A stretch of 64,000 bases of DNA, from positions 28,505,501 to 28,569,500 of the forward strand of contig NW_027488367.1 in the NCBI RefSeq assembly GCF_051014445.1. Direction: 5' to 3'. Origin of the DNA: Colletes latitarsis (lineage: Eukaryota; Arthropoda; Insecta; Hymenoptera; Colletidae). The notes under the pieces were generated by a model. The model did not search any database and was not told where the DNA came from. It was given only the letters and a program-made list of their open reading frames with translations. The stretch's first letter is position 1; every line of letters begins with the position of its first letter. Both the position numbers and the translations under genes were made by a program. Positions 1 through 12,258 of this stretch are shown here, piece by piece.

Positions 1-568
1 GACTCTTACCTTCGCATTCTTCCCATGCTTGTTGAACAGATCCTGGGTTTTTTCTGGTTTGGATCACGTACTAATGTGGTACCACACTGAAACAGTCATT
101 ACAGCTGGTTTCAATCAATATTTTAGAGGATAACGCATGTTAGGTCTTGGTTAGGTCTGGGATTTGCTCTCATCAGGCTCGTACTTTCGCATATTTCTCA
201 TAGTTGATGGCCAGATTCTGGGCTTTTTCTGGTTTGGATCACGTAGTAATGTGGTACCACACTGAAATAGTCGATTAAACCTGGTTTCTATCAATATTTT
301 TGAGGGTAACGCATGTTAGGTCTAGGTTGGGCCTGGGATTTGCCCTCGTCAGGCTCATACTTTCGCATTCTTCACATACCTGTTGAACGTATCCTGGGTT
401 TTTTCTGGTTAGGATCATGTAGTAATGTGGTACCACACTGATACAGTCCATTAAACATGGTTTCGATCAATATTTTAGAGAATAACTCATGTTAGGTCTA
501 GGTTAGGTGTGGGATTTGCCCTCATCTGGGTCATACCTTCGCATTTCTCGCATATTTGTTGGCCAGAT

Positions 569-584
569 CCTGTGCTGTCACAGG
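569..584 (+). other. Inverted repeat CCTGTG-CTGT-CACAGG (block I variant)
   Basis: A perfect 6-bp stem with a 4-nt loop sits where most monomers read 'gatcctgggttttttctgg'. It recurs in a subset of block I monomers, with loop CTGT here or CTTT (for example 5,484-5,499), and I did not see it in blocks II or III. It replaces the T-run element, so these monomers have a second inverted repeat close to the KpnI dyad about 30 bp downstream. No function can be assigned. Confidence 0.7.
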
Positions 585-3500
585 TCTGGATCTCGTAGTA
601 ATGTGGTACCACAGTGAAACAGTCCATTAAACCTGGTTTCGATCAATATTTTAGATGATAACGCATGTTCGGTCTAGGTTAGGCGTGGGATTTGCCCTCA
701 TCAGACTCATACTTTCGCATTCTTCACATACTTGTTGAACAGATCCTGGGTTTTTTTCTAGTCTGGATCACATAGTAATGTGGTACAACACAGAAACAGT
801 CCATTAAACCTGGTTTCGATCAATATTTTAGATGATAACGCATGTTCGGTCTAGGTTAGGCGTGGGATTTGCCCTCATCAGACTCATACTTTCGCATTTT
901 TCACATACTTGTTGAACAGATCCTGGGTTATTTCTGGTTTGGATCAGGTAGTAATGTGGTACCACACTGAAACAGTCGATTAAACCTGGTCACGATCAAC
1001 ATTTTAGAGGATAACGCCGGTTAGGACTCGGTTAGGTGTGGGATTTGCCCTCGTCAGGGTCATACCTTCGCATTTCTCGCATATTTGTTGGCCAGATCCT
1101 GTGCTGTCACAGGTCTGGATCTCGTAGTAATGTGGTACCACAGTGAAACAGTCCATTAAACCTGGTTTCGATCAATATTTTAGAGAATAACGCATGTTAG
1201 GTCTTGGTTAGGTCTGGGATTTGCTCTCATCAGGGTCATACATTCGCGTTTTTCACATTCTTGTTGAACAGATCCCTGGCTTATTCTGGTTTGGATCACG
1301 TACTAATGTGGTACCACACTGAAACAGTTCATTACAGCTGGTTTCGATCAATATTTTAGAGGATAACGCATCTTAGGTATAGGTTAGGCCTGGGATTTGC
1401 CCTCATCAGACTCATACTTTCGCATACTTCACATACTTGTTGAACAGATCCCTGGCTTTTTCTGGTTTGGATCACGTAGTAAAGTGGTACCACACAACCA
1501 CAGTCGATTACTCCTGGTCTCGTTCAACATTTTATAGGATAACGCCGGTTAGGACACGGTTAGGTGTCGGATTTACCCTCATCAGGCTCATACTGTCGCA
1601 TATTTCTCATACTTGTTAGCCAGATCCATTGCTTTTTCTGGTTTGGATCACGTGGTACTGTGGTATCACACTGAATCAGTCCATGAAACCTGGTTTCGAC
1701 CAATATTTTAGAGGATAACGCACGTTATGTCTGGGATAGGTCTGGGATTTGCCCTCGTCAGGCTCATACGTTCGCATTTTTCACATACTTGTTGTACAGA
1801 TCCCTGGCTTTTTCTGGTTTGGATCACGTCGTAAAGTGGTACCACACCGAAACAGTCGATTAATCCTGGTCTCGAACAATATTTTATAGGATAACGCCGT
1901 TTAGGCCACGGTTAGCTGAGGGATTTGCCCTCATCAGGCTCATACTGTCGCATATTTCTCATACTTGTTAGCCAGATCCGTTGCTTTTTCTGGTTTGGAT
2001 CACGTGGTAATGTGGTATCACACTGAAACAGTCCATGAAACCTGGTTTCGATCAATATTTTAGAGGATAACGCATGTTAGGTCTAGGTTAGGCCTGGGAT
2101 TTGCCCTCATCAGACTCATAGTTTTGCGTATTTCACATACTTGTTGATCAGATCCCTGGCTTTTTCATGTTTGAATCATGTGGTAATGTGGTATCACACT
2201 GAAACAGTCCATGAAACCTGGTTCGATCAATATTTTAGAGGATAATGCATGTTAGGTCAAGGTTACGCCTGGGATTTGCCCTCATCAGACACATACTTTC
2301 GCATATTTCACATACTTATTGAACAGATACCTGGCTTTTTCTGGTTTGGATCACGTAGAAAAGTGGTACCACACTGAAACAGTCGATTAATCCTGGTCGC
2401 GATCAATATTTTGTAGGATAACGCAAGTTAGGTCTGGGATAAGTCTGGGATTTGCCCACATCAGGGTCATATTTTCGCATTTTTCACATACTTGTTGAAC
2501 AGATCCCTGGCTTTTTCATGTTTGAATCATGTAGTAATGCGGTAACACACTGAAACAGTCCATGAAACCTGGTTTTGATCAATATTTTAGATGATAACGC
2601 ATGTTAGGTCTGGAATCTGCCCTCATCAGACTCATACCTTCGCATTCTTCACATGCTTGTTGAACAGATCCTGCGTTCTTCTGGTTTGGATCTCGTAGTA
2701 ATGTGGTACCACACTGAAACAGTCAATTATACCTGGTCTCGATCAATATTTTAGAGGATAACGCATGTTAGGCCTGGGTTAGGTCCAGGATTCGCCCGCA
2801 TCAGGCTCATACTTTCGCATATTTCTCAAACTTGTTGGCCAGATTCTGTGCTTTCACTGGTTTGGATCACGTAGTAATGTTGTACCGCCCTGAAACTGCC
2901 AATTCAACCTGGTCTCGATAAATATTTTAGATGATAACGTATGTTAGGTCTAGGTTAGGCCTGGGATTTGCCCTCATCAGACTCATACTTTCGCATATTT
3001 CTCATACTTGTTGGCCAGATCCTGGGTTTTTTTCTAGTCTGGATCACATAGTAATGTGGTACAACACAGAAAGAGTCCATTAAACCTGGTTTCGATCTAT
3101 ATTTTAGGTGATAACGCATGTTCGGTCTAGGTTAGGCCTGGGATTTGCCCTCATCAGACTCATACTTTCGCATTCTTCACATACTTGTTGAACAGATCCT
3201 GGGTTATTTCTGGTTTGGATCTCGTAGTAATGTGGTACCAGACTGAAACAGTCCATTAAACATGGTTTCGATCAATACTTTTGAGGATAGCGCATGTTAG
3301 GTCTGGATAAGGTCTGGGATTTGCTCTCATCAGGCTCATACTTTCGCATATTTCTCATTCTTGTAGGCCAGATCCTGTGCTTTCACAGGTCTGGATCTCG
3401 TAGTAATGTGGTACCACACTGAAACAGTCAATTATACCTGGTCTCGATCAATATTTTAGAGGATAACGCATGTTAGGCCTGGGTTAGGTCCAGGATTTGC

Positions 3501-5550
3501 CCGCATCAGGCTCATACTTTCGCATATTTCTCAAACTTGTTGGCCAGATTCTGTGCTTTCACTGGTTTGGATCACGTAGTAATGTTGTACCGCCTTGAAA
3601 CAGTCAATTCAACCTGGTCTCGATAAATGTTATAGATGATAAGTCATGTTAGGTCTAGGTTAGGCCTGGAATTTGACCTCGTCAGGCTCATACCTTCGCA
3701 TTCTTCTCATACTTGTACAGATCCAGGGTCTTTTCTGGTTTTGATCACGTAGTAATGTGGTACCACACTGAAACAGTCGATTAAACCTGGTTTCGATCAA
3801 TATTTTAGAGAATAACGCATGTTAGGTCTTGGTTAGGTCTGGGATTTGCTCTCATCAGGGTCATACATTCGCGTTTTTCACATTCTTGTTGAACAGATCC
3901 CTGGCTTATTCTGGTTTGGATCACGTACTAATGTGGTACCACACTGAAACAGTCCATTAAACCTGGTTTCGATCAATATTTTAGAGGATAACGCATGTTA
4001 GGTCAGTGATAGGTCTGGGATTTGCCCTCATCAGGCTCATAGTTTCGCGTTTTTCACATACTTGGTGAACAGATCCTGGGTTTTTTCTGGTTTGGATCTC
4101 GTAGTAATGTGGTACCACACTGAAACAATCCATTAAACATGGTTTCGATCAATATTTTAGAGAATAACTCATGTTAGGTCTAGGTTAGGTCTGGGATTTG
4201 CTCTCATCAGGCTTGTACATTCGCATATTTCTCATACTTGATGGCCAGATTCGGGGCTTTTTCTGATTTGGATCACGTAGTAATGTAGTACAACACTGTA
4301 ACAGTCCATTAAACCTGTTTTCAACCAATATCTTAGAGGATAACGCATGTTAGGCCTAGGCTAGGCCTGGGATTTGCCCTAATCAGGGTCATACTTTCGC
4401 AGTTTTATCATACATGTTGACCTGATCGAGGGTTTTTCCTACTTTGGATAACGTAGTAAAGTGGTACCACACAGAAACAGCCAACTAAACCTGGATCCGA
4501 TCAATATTTTAGAGGATAACGCATGTTAGGTCTCGGTTAGGTCTAGGATTTGCCCTCATCTGGGTCATACTTTCGCATATTTCTCAAACTTGTTGGCCAG
4601 ATTCTGTGCTTTCACTGGTTTGGATCACGTAGTAACGTGGTACCACACTGAAACAGTCCATTAAACCTGGTTTCGATCAATACTTTTGAGGATAGCGCAT
4701 GTTAGGTCTGGATAAGGTCTGGGATTTGCTCTCATCAGGCTCATACTTTCGCATATTTCTCATTCTTGTAGGCCAGATCCTGTGCTTTCACAGGTCTGGA
4801 TCTCGTAGTAATGTGGTACCACACTGAAACAGTCAATTATACCTGGTCTCGATCAATATTTTAGAGGATAACGCATGTTAGGCCTGGGTTAGGTCCAGGA
4901 TTTGCCCGCATCAGGCTCATACTTTCGCATATTTCTCAAACTTGTTGGCCAGATTCTGTGCTTTCACTGGTTTGGATCACGTAGTAATGTTGTACCGCCC
5001 TGAAACTGCCAATTCAACCTGGTCTCGATAAATATTTTAGATGATAACGCATGTTAGGTCTAGGTTAGGCCTGGGATTTGCCCTCATCAGACTCATACTT
5101 TCGCATATTTCTCATACTTGTTGGCCAGATCCTGGGTTTTTTTCTAGTCTGGATCACGTTGTAATGTGGTACAACACAGAAACAGTCCATTAAACCTGGT
5201 TTCGATCAATATTTTAGACGATAACGCATGTTCGGTCTAGGTTAGGCCTGGGATTTGCCCTCATCAGACTCATACTTTCGCATTCTTCTCATACTTGTTG
5301 AACAGATCCTGGGTTATTTCTGGTTTGGATCAGGTAGTAATGTGGTACCACACTGAAACAGTCGATTAAACCTGGTCACGATCAACATTTTAGAGGAAAA
5401 CGCCGGTTAGGACTCGGTTAGGTGTGGGATTTGCCCTCATCTGGGTCATACCTTCGCATTTCTCGCATATTTGTTGGCCAGATCCTGTGCTTTCACAGGT
5501 CTGGATCTCGTAGTAATGTGTTACCACACTGAAACAGCCCATTAAACCTG

Positions 5551-6240
5551 GTTTCGATCAATATTTTTGAGGATAGCTCATGCTAGGTCTAGGTTAGGCC
5601 TGGGATTTGCCCCCATCGGACCCATACTTTCGCATTCTTCACATACTTGTTGTACAGATCCTGGGTTATTTCTGGTTTGGATCAGGTAGTAATGTGGTAC
5701 CACACTGAAACAGTCCATTAAACCTGGTTTCGATCAATATTTTTGAGGATAGCTCATGCTAGGTCTAGGTTAGGCCTGGGATTTGCCCCCATCGGACCCA
5801 TACTTTCGCATTCTTCACATACTTGTTGTACAGATCCTGGGTTTTTTCAGGTTTGAATCAGGCGGTAATGTGGTACCACACTGAAACAGTACATAATACC
5901 TAGTCTCGGTCAATATTTTAGAGGATAACGCATGTTGGGTCTGGGATAGGTCTGGGATTTGCCCTCATCAGACTCATACTTTCGCATATTTCTCATACTT
6001 GTTGGCAAGATTCTGGCTTTTTTTCTGGTCTGGATCACGTAGTAATGTGGTACCACACTGAAACAGTACATAAAACCTAGTCTCGGTCAATATTTTAGAG
6101 GATAACGCATGTTGGGTCTGGGATAGGTCTGGGATTTGCCCTCATCAGACTCATACTTTCGCATATTTCTCATACTTGTTGGCAAGATTCTGGCTTTTTT
6201 TCTGGTCTGGATCACGTAGTAATGTGGTACCACACTGAAA
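5551..6240 (+). repeat. Local single-monomer tandem duplications in block I
   Basis: Two neighbouring monomer types are each doubled. The type with 'ggatagctcatgctagg' and 'cccccatcggaccc' occurs at 5,571 and again at 5,747, 176 bp apart. The type with 'cagtaca', 'cctagtctcggtc', 'gttgggtctggg' and 'ggcaagattctgg' occurs from 5,887 and from 6,064, 177 bp apart, with a single visible difference (ataatacc against ataaaacc). Such adjacent twins are the simplest product of out-of-register exchange by one monomer. They occur in copy a only; copy b switches away before this point. Confidence 0.82.
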
Positions 6241-6676
6241 CTGTCCATTAAACCTGGTTTTGATCAATATTTTAGATGATAACGCATGTTAGGTCTGGGA
6301 TAGGTCTGGGATTTGCCCTCATCAGACTCATACTTTCGCATACTTCTCATACCTGTTGGCCAGATACTTCGCTTTTTCTGGATTGGATCACATACTGATG
6401 AAGTACCACACTGAAGCAGTCAATTATACCTGGTCTCGATCAATATTTTAGAGGATAACGCATGTTAGGCCTGGGTTAGGTCCAGGATTTGCCTGCATCA
6501 GGCTCATACTTTCGCATATTTCTCATACTTGTTGAACAGATCCCTGGCTTTTTCTGGTTTGGATCACGTAGTAATGTGGTACCACTCTGAAACAGTCGAT
6601 TAAACCTGGTTTCGATCAATATTTTAAATGATAACGCATGTTAGGTCTGGGATAGGTCTGGGATCTGCCCTCATCA

Positions 6677-9600
6677 GACTCTTACCTTCGCATTCTTCCC
6701 ATGCTTGTTGAACAGATCCTGGGTTTTTTCTGGTTTGGATCACGTAGTAATTTGGTACCACACTGAAACAGTCCATTAAACCTGGTTTCGATCAATATTT
6801 TAGAGAATAACGCATGTTAGGTCTTGGTTAGGTCTGGGATTTGCTCTCATCAGGGTCATACATTCGCGTTTTTCACATTCTTGTTGAACAGATCCCTGGC
6901 TTATTCTGGTTTGGATCACGTACTAATGTGGTACCACACTGAAACAGTCATTACAGCTGGTTTCAATCAATATTTTAGAGGATAACGCATGTTAGGTCTT
7001 GGTTAGGTCTGGGATTTGCTCTCATCAGGCTCGTACTTTCGCATATTTCTCATAGTTGATGGCCAGATTCTGGGCTTTTTCTGGTTTGGATCACGTAGTA
7101 ATGTGGTACCACACTGAAATAGTCGATTAAACCTGGTTTCTATCAATATTTTTGAGGGTAACGCATGTTAGGTCTAGGTTAGGCCTGGGATTTGCCCTCG
7201 TCAGACTCATACTTTCGCATTCTTCACATACTTGTTGAACGTATCCTGGGTTTTTTCTGGTTAGGATCATGTAGTAATGTGGTACCACACTGATACAGTC
7301 CATTAAACATGGTTTCGATCAATATTTTAGAGAATAACTCATGTTGGGTCTAGGTTAGGTGTGGGATTTGCCCTCATCTGGGTCATACCTTCGCATTTCT
7401 CGCATATTTGTTGGCCAGATCCTGTGCTGTCACAGGTCTGGATCTCGTAGTAATGTGGTACCACAGTGAAACAGTCCATTAAACCTGGTTTCGATCAATA
7501 TTTTAGATGATAACGCATGTTCGGTCTAGGTTAGGCGTGGGATTTGCCCTCATCAGACTCATACTTTCGCATTCTTCACATACTTGTTGAACAGATCCTG
7601 GGTTTTTTTCTAGTCTGGATCACATAGTAATGTGGTACAACACAGAAACAGTCCATTAAACCTGGTTTCGATCAATATTTTAGATGATAACGCATGTTCG
7701 GTCTAGGTTAGGCGTGGGATTTGCCCTCATCAGACTCATACTTTCGCATTCTTCACATACTTGTTGAACAGATCCTGGGTTATTTCTGGTTTGGATCAGG
7801 TAGTAATGTGGTACCACACTGAAACAGTCGATTAAACCTGGTCACGATCAACATTTTAGAGGATAACGCCGGTTAGGACTCGGTTAGGTGTGGGATTTGC
7901 CCTCGTCAGGGTCATACCTTCGCATTTCTCGCATATTTGTTGGCCAGATCCTGTGCTGTCACAGGTCTGGATCTCGTAGTAATGTGGTACCACAGTGAAA
8001 CAGTCCATTAAACCTGGTTTCGATCAATATTTTAGAGAATAACGCATGTTAGGTCTTGGTTAGGTCTGGGATTTGCCCTCGTCAGGGTCATACCTTCGCA
8101 TTTCTCGCATATTTGTTGGCCAGATCCTGTGCTGTCACAGGTCTGGATCTCGTAGTAATGTGGTACCACAGTGAAACAGTCCATTAAACCTGGTTTCGAT
8201 CAATATTTTAGAGAATAACGCATGTTAGGTCTTGGTTAGGTCTGGGATTTGCTCTCATCAGGGTCATACATTCGCGTTTTTCACATTCTTGTTGAACAGA
8301 TCCCTGGCTTATTCTGGTTTGGATCACGTACTAATGTGGTACCACACTGAAACAGTTCATTACAGCTGGTTTCGATCAATATTTTAGAGGATAACGCATC
8401 TTAGGTATAGGTTAGGCCTGGGATTTGCCCTCATCAGACTCATACTTTCGCATACTTCACATACTTGTTGAACAGATCCCTGGCTTTTTCTGGTTTGGAT
8501 CACGTAGTAAAGTGGTACCACACAACCACAGTCGATTACTCCTGGTCTCGTTCAACATTTTATAGGATAACGCCGGTTAGGACACGGTTAGGTGTCGGAT
8601 TTACCCTCATCAGGCTCATACTGTCGCATATTTCTCATACTTGTTAGCCAGATCCATTGCTTTTTCTGGTTTGGATCACGTGGTACTGTGGTATCACACT
8701 GAATCAGTCCATGAAACCTGGTTTCGACCAATATTTTAGAGGATAACGCACGTTATGTCTGGGATAGTTCTGGGATTTGCCCTCGTCAGGCTCATACGTT
8801 CGCATTTTTCACATACTTGTTGTACAGATCCCTGGCTTTTTCTGGTTTGGATCACGTCGTAAAGTGGTACCACACCGAAACAGTCGATTAATCCTGGTCT
8901 CGAACAATATTTTATAGGATAACGCCGTTTAGGACACTGTTAGGTGAGGGATTTGCCCTCATCAGGCTCATACTGTCGCATATTTCTCATACTTGTTAGC
9001 CAGATCCGTTGCTTTTTCTGGTTTGGATCACGTGGTAATGTGGTATCACACTGAAACAGTCCATGAAACCTGGTTTCGATCAATATTTTAGAGGATAACG
9101 CATGTTAGGTCTAGGTTAGGCCTGGGATTTGCCCTCATCAGACTCATAGTTTTGCGTATTTCACATACTTGTTGATCAGATCCCTGGCTTTTTCATGTTT
9201 GAATCATGTGGTAATGTGGTATCACACTGAAACAGTCCATGAAGCCTGGTTTCGATCAATATTTTAGAGGATAGTGCATGTTAGGTCAAGGTTACGCCTG
9301 GGATTTGCCCTCATCAGACACATACTTTCGCATATTTCACATACTTATTGAACAGATACCTGGCTTTTTCTGGTTTGGATCACGTAGAAAAGTGGTACCA
9401 CACTGAAACAGTCGATTAATCCTGGTCGCGATCAATATTTTGTAGGATAACGCAAGTTAGGTCTGGGATAGGTCTGGGATTTGCCCACATCAGGGTCATA
9501 TTTTCGCATTTTTCACATACTTGTTGAACAGATCCCTGGCTTTTTCATGTTTGAATCATGTGGTAATGCGGTATCACACTGAAACAGTCCATGAAACCTG

Positions 9601-12258
9601 GTTTTGATCAATATTTTAGATGATAACGCATGTTAGGTCTGGGATAGGTCCGGGGTCTGCCCTCATCAGACTCATACATTCGCATTCTTCACATGCTTGT
9701 TGAACAGATCCTGCGTTCTTCTGGTTTGGATCTCGTAGTAATGTGGTACCACACTGAAACAGTCAATTATACCTGGTCTCGATCAATATTTTAGAGGATA
9801 ACGCATGTTAGGCCTGGGTTAGGTCCAGGATTCGCCCGCATCAGGCTCATACTTTCGCATATTTCTCAAACTTGTTGGCCAGATTCTGTGCTTTCACTGG
9901 TTTGGATCACGTAGTAATGTTGTACCGCCCTGAAACTGCCAATTCAACCTGGTCTCGATAAATATTTTAGATGATAACGTATGTTAGGTCTAGGTTAGGG
10001 CTGGGATTTGCCCTCATCAGACTCATACTTTCGCATATTTCTCATACTTGTTGGCCAGATCCTGGGTTTTTGTCTAGTCTGGATCACATAGTAATGTGGT
10101 ACAACACAGAAAGAGTCCATTAAACCTGGTTTCGATCCATATTTTAGGTGATAACGCATGTTCGGTCTAGGTTAGGCCTGGGATTTGCCCTCATCAGACT
10201 CATACTTTCGCATTCTTCACATACTTGTTGAACAGATCCTGGGTTATTTCTGGTTTGGATCTCGTAGTAATGTGGTACCAGACTGAAACAGTCCATTAAA
10301 CATGGTTTCGATCAATATTTTAGAGAATAACTCATGTTAGGTCTAGGTCAGGTCTTGGATTTGCTCTCATCAGGCGTGTACATTCGCATATTTCTCATAC
10401 TTGATGGCCAGATTCGTGGCTTTTTCTGGTTTGGATCACGTAGTAATGTAGTACAACACTGTAACAGTCCATTAAACCTGGTTTCGATCAATATTTTAGA
10501 TGATAACGCATGTTAGGTCTAGGTTAGGCCTGGGATTTGTCCTCATCAGGCTCATAGCTTCGCATATTTCTCAAACTTGTTGGACAGATTCTGTTCTTTC
10601 ACTGGTTTGGATCACGTAGTAATGTTGTACCGCCTTGAAACAGTCAATTCAACCTGGTCTCGATAAATGTTATAGATGATAAGTCATGTTAGGTCTAGGT
10701 TAGGCCTGGAATTTGACCTCGTCAGGCTCATACCTTCGCATTCTTCTCATACTTGTACAGATCCAGGGTCTTTTCTGGTTTTGATCACGTAGTAATGTGG
10801 TACCACACTGAAACAGTCGATTAAACCTGGTTTCGATCAATATTTTAGAGAATAACGCATGTTAGGTCTTGGTTAGGTCTGGGATTTGCTCTCATCAGGG
10901 TCATACATTCGCGTTTTTCACATTCTTGTTGAACAGAACCCTGGCTTATTCTGGTTTGGATCACGTACTAATGTGGTACCACACTGAAACAGTCCATTAA
11001 ACCTGGTTTCGATCAATATTTTAGAGGATAACGCATGTTAGGTCAGTGATAGGTCTGGGATTTGCCCTCATCAGGCTCATAGTTTCGCGTTTTTCACATA
11101 CTTGGTGAACAGATCCTGGGTTTTTTCTGGTTTGGATCTCGTAGTAATGTGGTACCACACTGAAACAATCCATTAAACATGGTTTCGATCAATATTTTAG
11201 AGAATAACTCATGTTAGGTCTAGGTTAGGTCTGGGATTTGCTCTCATCAGGCTTGTACATTCGCATATTTCTCATACTTGATGGCCAGATTCGGGGCTTT
11301 TTCTGATTTGGATCACGTAGTAATGTAGTACAACACTGTAACAGTCCATTAAACCTGTTTTCAACCAATATCTTAGAGGATAACGCATGTTAGGCCTAGG
11401 CTAGGCCTGGGATTTGCCCTAATCAGGGTCATACTTTCGCAGTTTTATCATACATGTTGACCTGATCGAGGGTTTTTCCTACTTTGGATAACGTAGTAAA
11501 GTGGTACCACACAGAAACAGCCAACTAAACCTGGATCCGATCAATATTTTAGAGGATAACGCATGTTAGGTCTCGGTTAGGTCTAGGATTTGCCCTCATC
11601 TGGGTCATACTTTCGCATATTTCTCAAACTTGTTGGCCAGATTCTGTGCTTTCACTGGTTTGGATCACGTAGTAACGTGGTACCACACTGAAACAGTCCA
11701 TTAAACCTGGTTTCGATCAATACTTTTGAGGATAGCGCATGTTAGGTCTGGATAAGGTCTGGGATTTGCTCTCATCAGGCTCATACTTTCGCATATTTCT
11801 CATACTTGTTGGCCAGATCCTGGGTTTTTTTCTAGTCTGGATCACGTTGTAATGTGGTACAACACAGAAACAGTCCATTAAACCTGGTTTCGATCAATAT
11901 TTTAGACGATAACGCATGTTCGGTCTAGGTTAGGCCTGGGATTTGCCCTCATCAGACTCATACTTTCGCATTCTTCTCATACTTGTTGAACAGATCCTGG
12001 GTTATTTCTGGTTTGGATCAGGTAGTAATGTGGTACCACACTGAAACAGTCGATTAAACCTGGTCACGATCAACATTTTAGAGGAAAACGCCGGTTAGGA
12101 CTCGGTTAGGTGTGGGATTTGCCCTCATCTGGGTCATACCTTCGCATTTCTCGCATATTTGTTGGCCAGATCCTGTGCTTTCACAGGTCTGGATCTCGTA
12201 GTAATGTGGTACCACACTGAAACAGTCCATTAAACCTGGTTTCGATCAATATTTTTGA
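6677..12258 (+). repeat. Block I higher-order repeat, copy b
   Basis: Matches copy a with the offsets 6,676, 6,852, 7,028, 7,040 and, after a two-monomer loss near 11,800, 6,688. It has one monomer near 6,740-6,940 not present in copy a, and a second extra monomer near 8,077 made by a single-monomer duplication. It ends near 12,255, where the sequence stops following copy a ('ggatagctcatgc') and jumps to the sequence found near 6,800 ('ggataacgcatgttaggtc'), which starts copy c. Many long stretches, for example 3,660-4,760 against 10,700-11,800, look identical or nearly so by eye. Confidence 0.82.
7901..8252 (+). repeat. Single-monomer tandem duplication private to copy b
   Basis: 'cctcgtcagggtcatacc' with the following 'ttctcgcatatttgttgg' and 'gtgctgtcacagg' appears at 7,901 and again at 8,077, exactly 176 bp apart. 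Copy a (near 1,050-1,230) and copy c (near 13,180-13,350) have the element once. The second copy begins in a recombinant monomer: its left part ('gttaggtcttggttagg') belongs to the next monomer type, its right part to the duplicated one. This is a clean, recent one-monomer insertion. Confidence 0.82.

Larger units (their letters stand above)
1..6676 (+). repeat. Block I higher-order repeat, copy a
   Basis: Window base 1 lines up with base 6,677. After a one-monomer difference the offset becomes 6,852 (marker 'cagtcattacagctgg' at 93 and 6,945), then 7,028 from about 1.2 kb, and 7,040 from about 2.7 kb. Each step is a whole monomer except the last, which is an 11-bp deletion near 2,610 plus one lost T near 2,221. 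A stretch of about 3,276-3,560 carries a different pair of monomers from the matching part of copy b at the same length, which looks like sequence replacement. Copy a also has two monomers (about 4,760-5,110) that copy b lacks. The unit is thus about 38-40 monomers long and has been edited by monomer gain and loss. Confidence 0.82.

Noticed and set aside
569..584. Intrinsic terminator (hairpin CCTGTG/CACAGG, or the GGATCCTGGG with T-run)
   Set aside because: The hairpin has no following T-run, and the T-run elements are not preceded by a stable stem. No genes are present to be terminated, and the context is eukaryotic satellite DNA.
2215..2235. tRNA-type B box (GGTTCGATC near 2,220), suggesting a SINE origin
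   Set aside because: The match is due to a single lost T in one monomer; other monomers read 'ggtttcgatcaat' and the end of the B box (TCC) is absent. No A box at the proper distance and no tRNA fold were seen.
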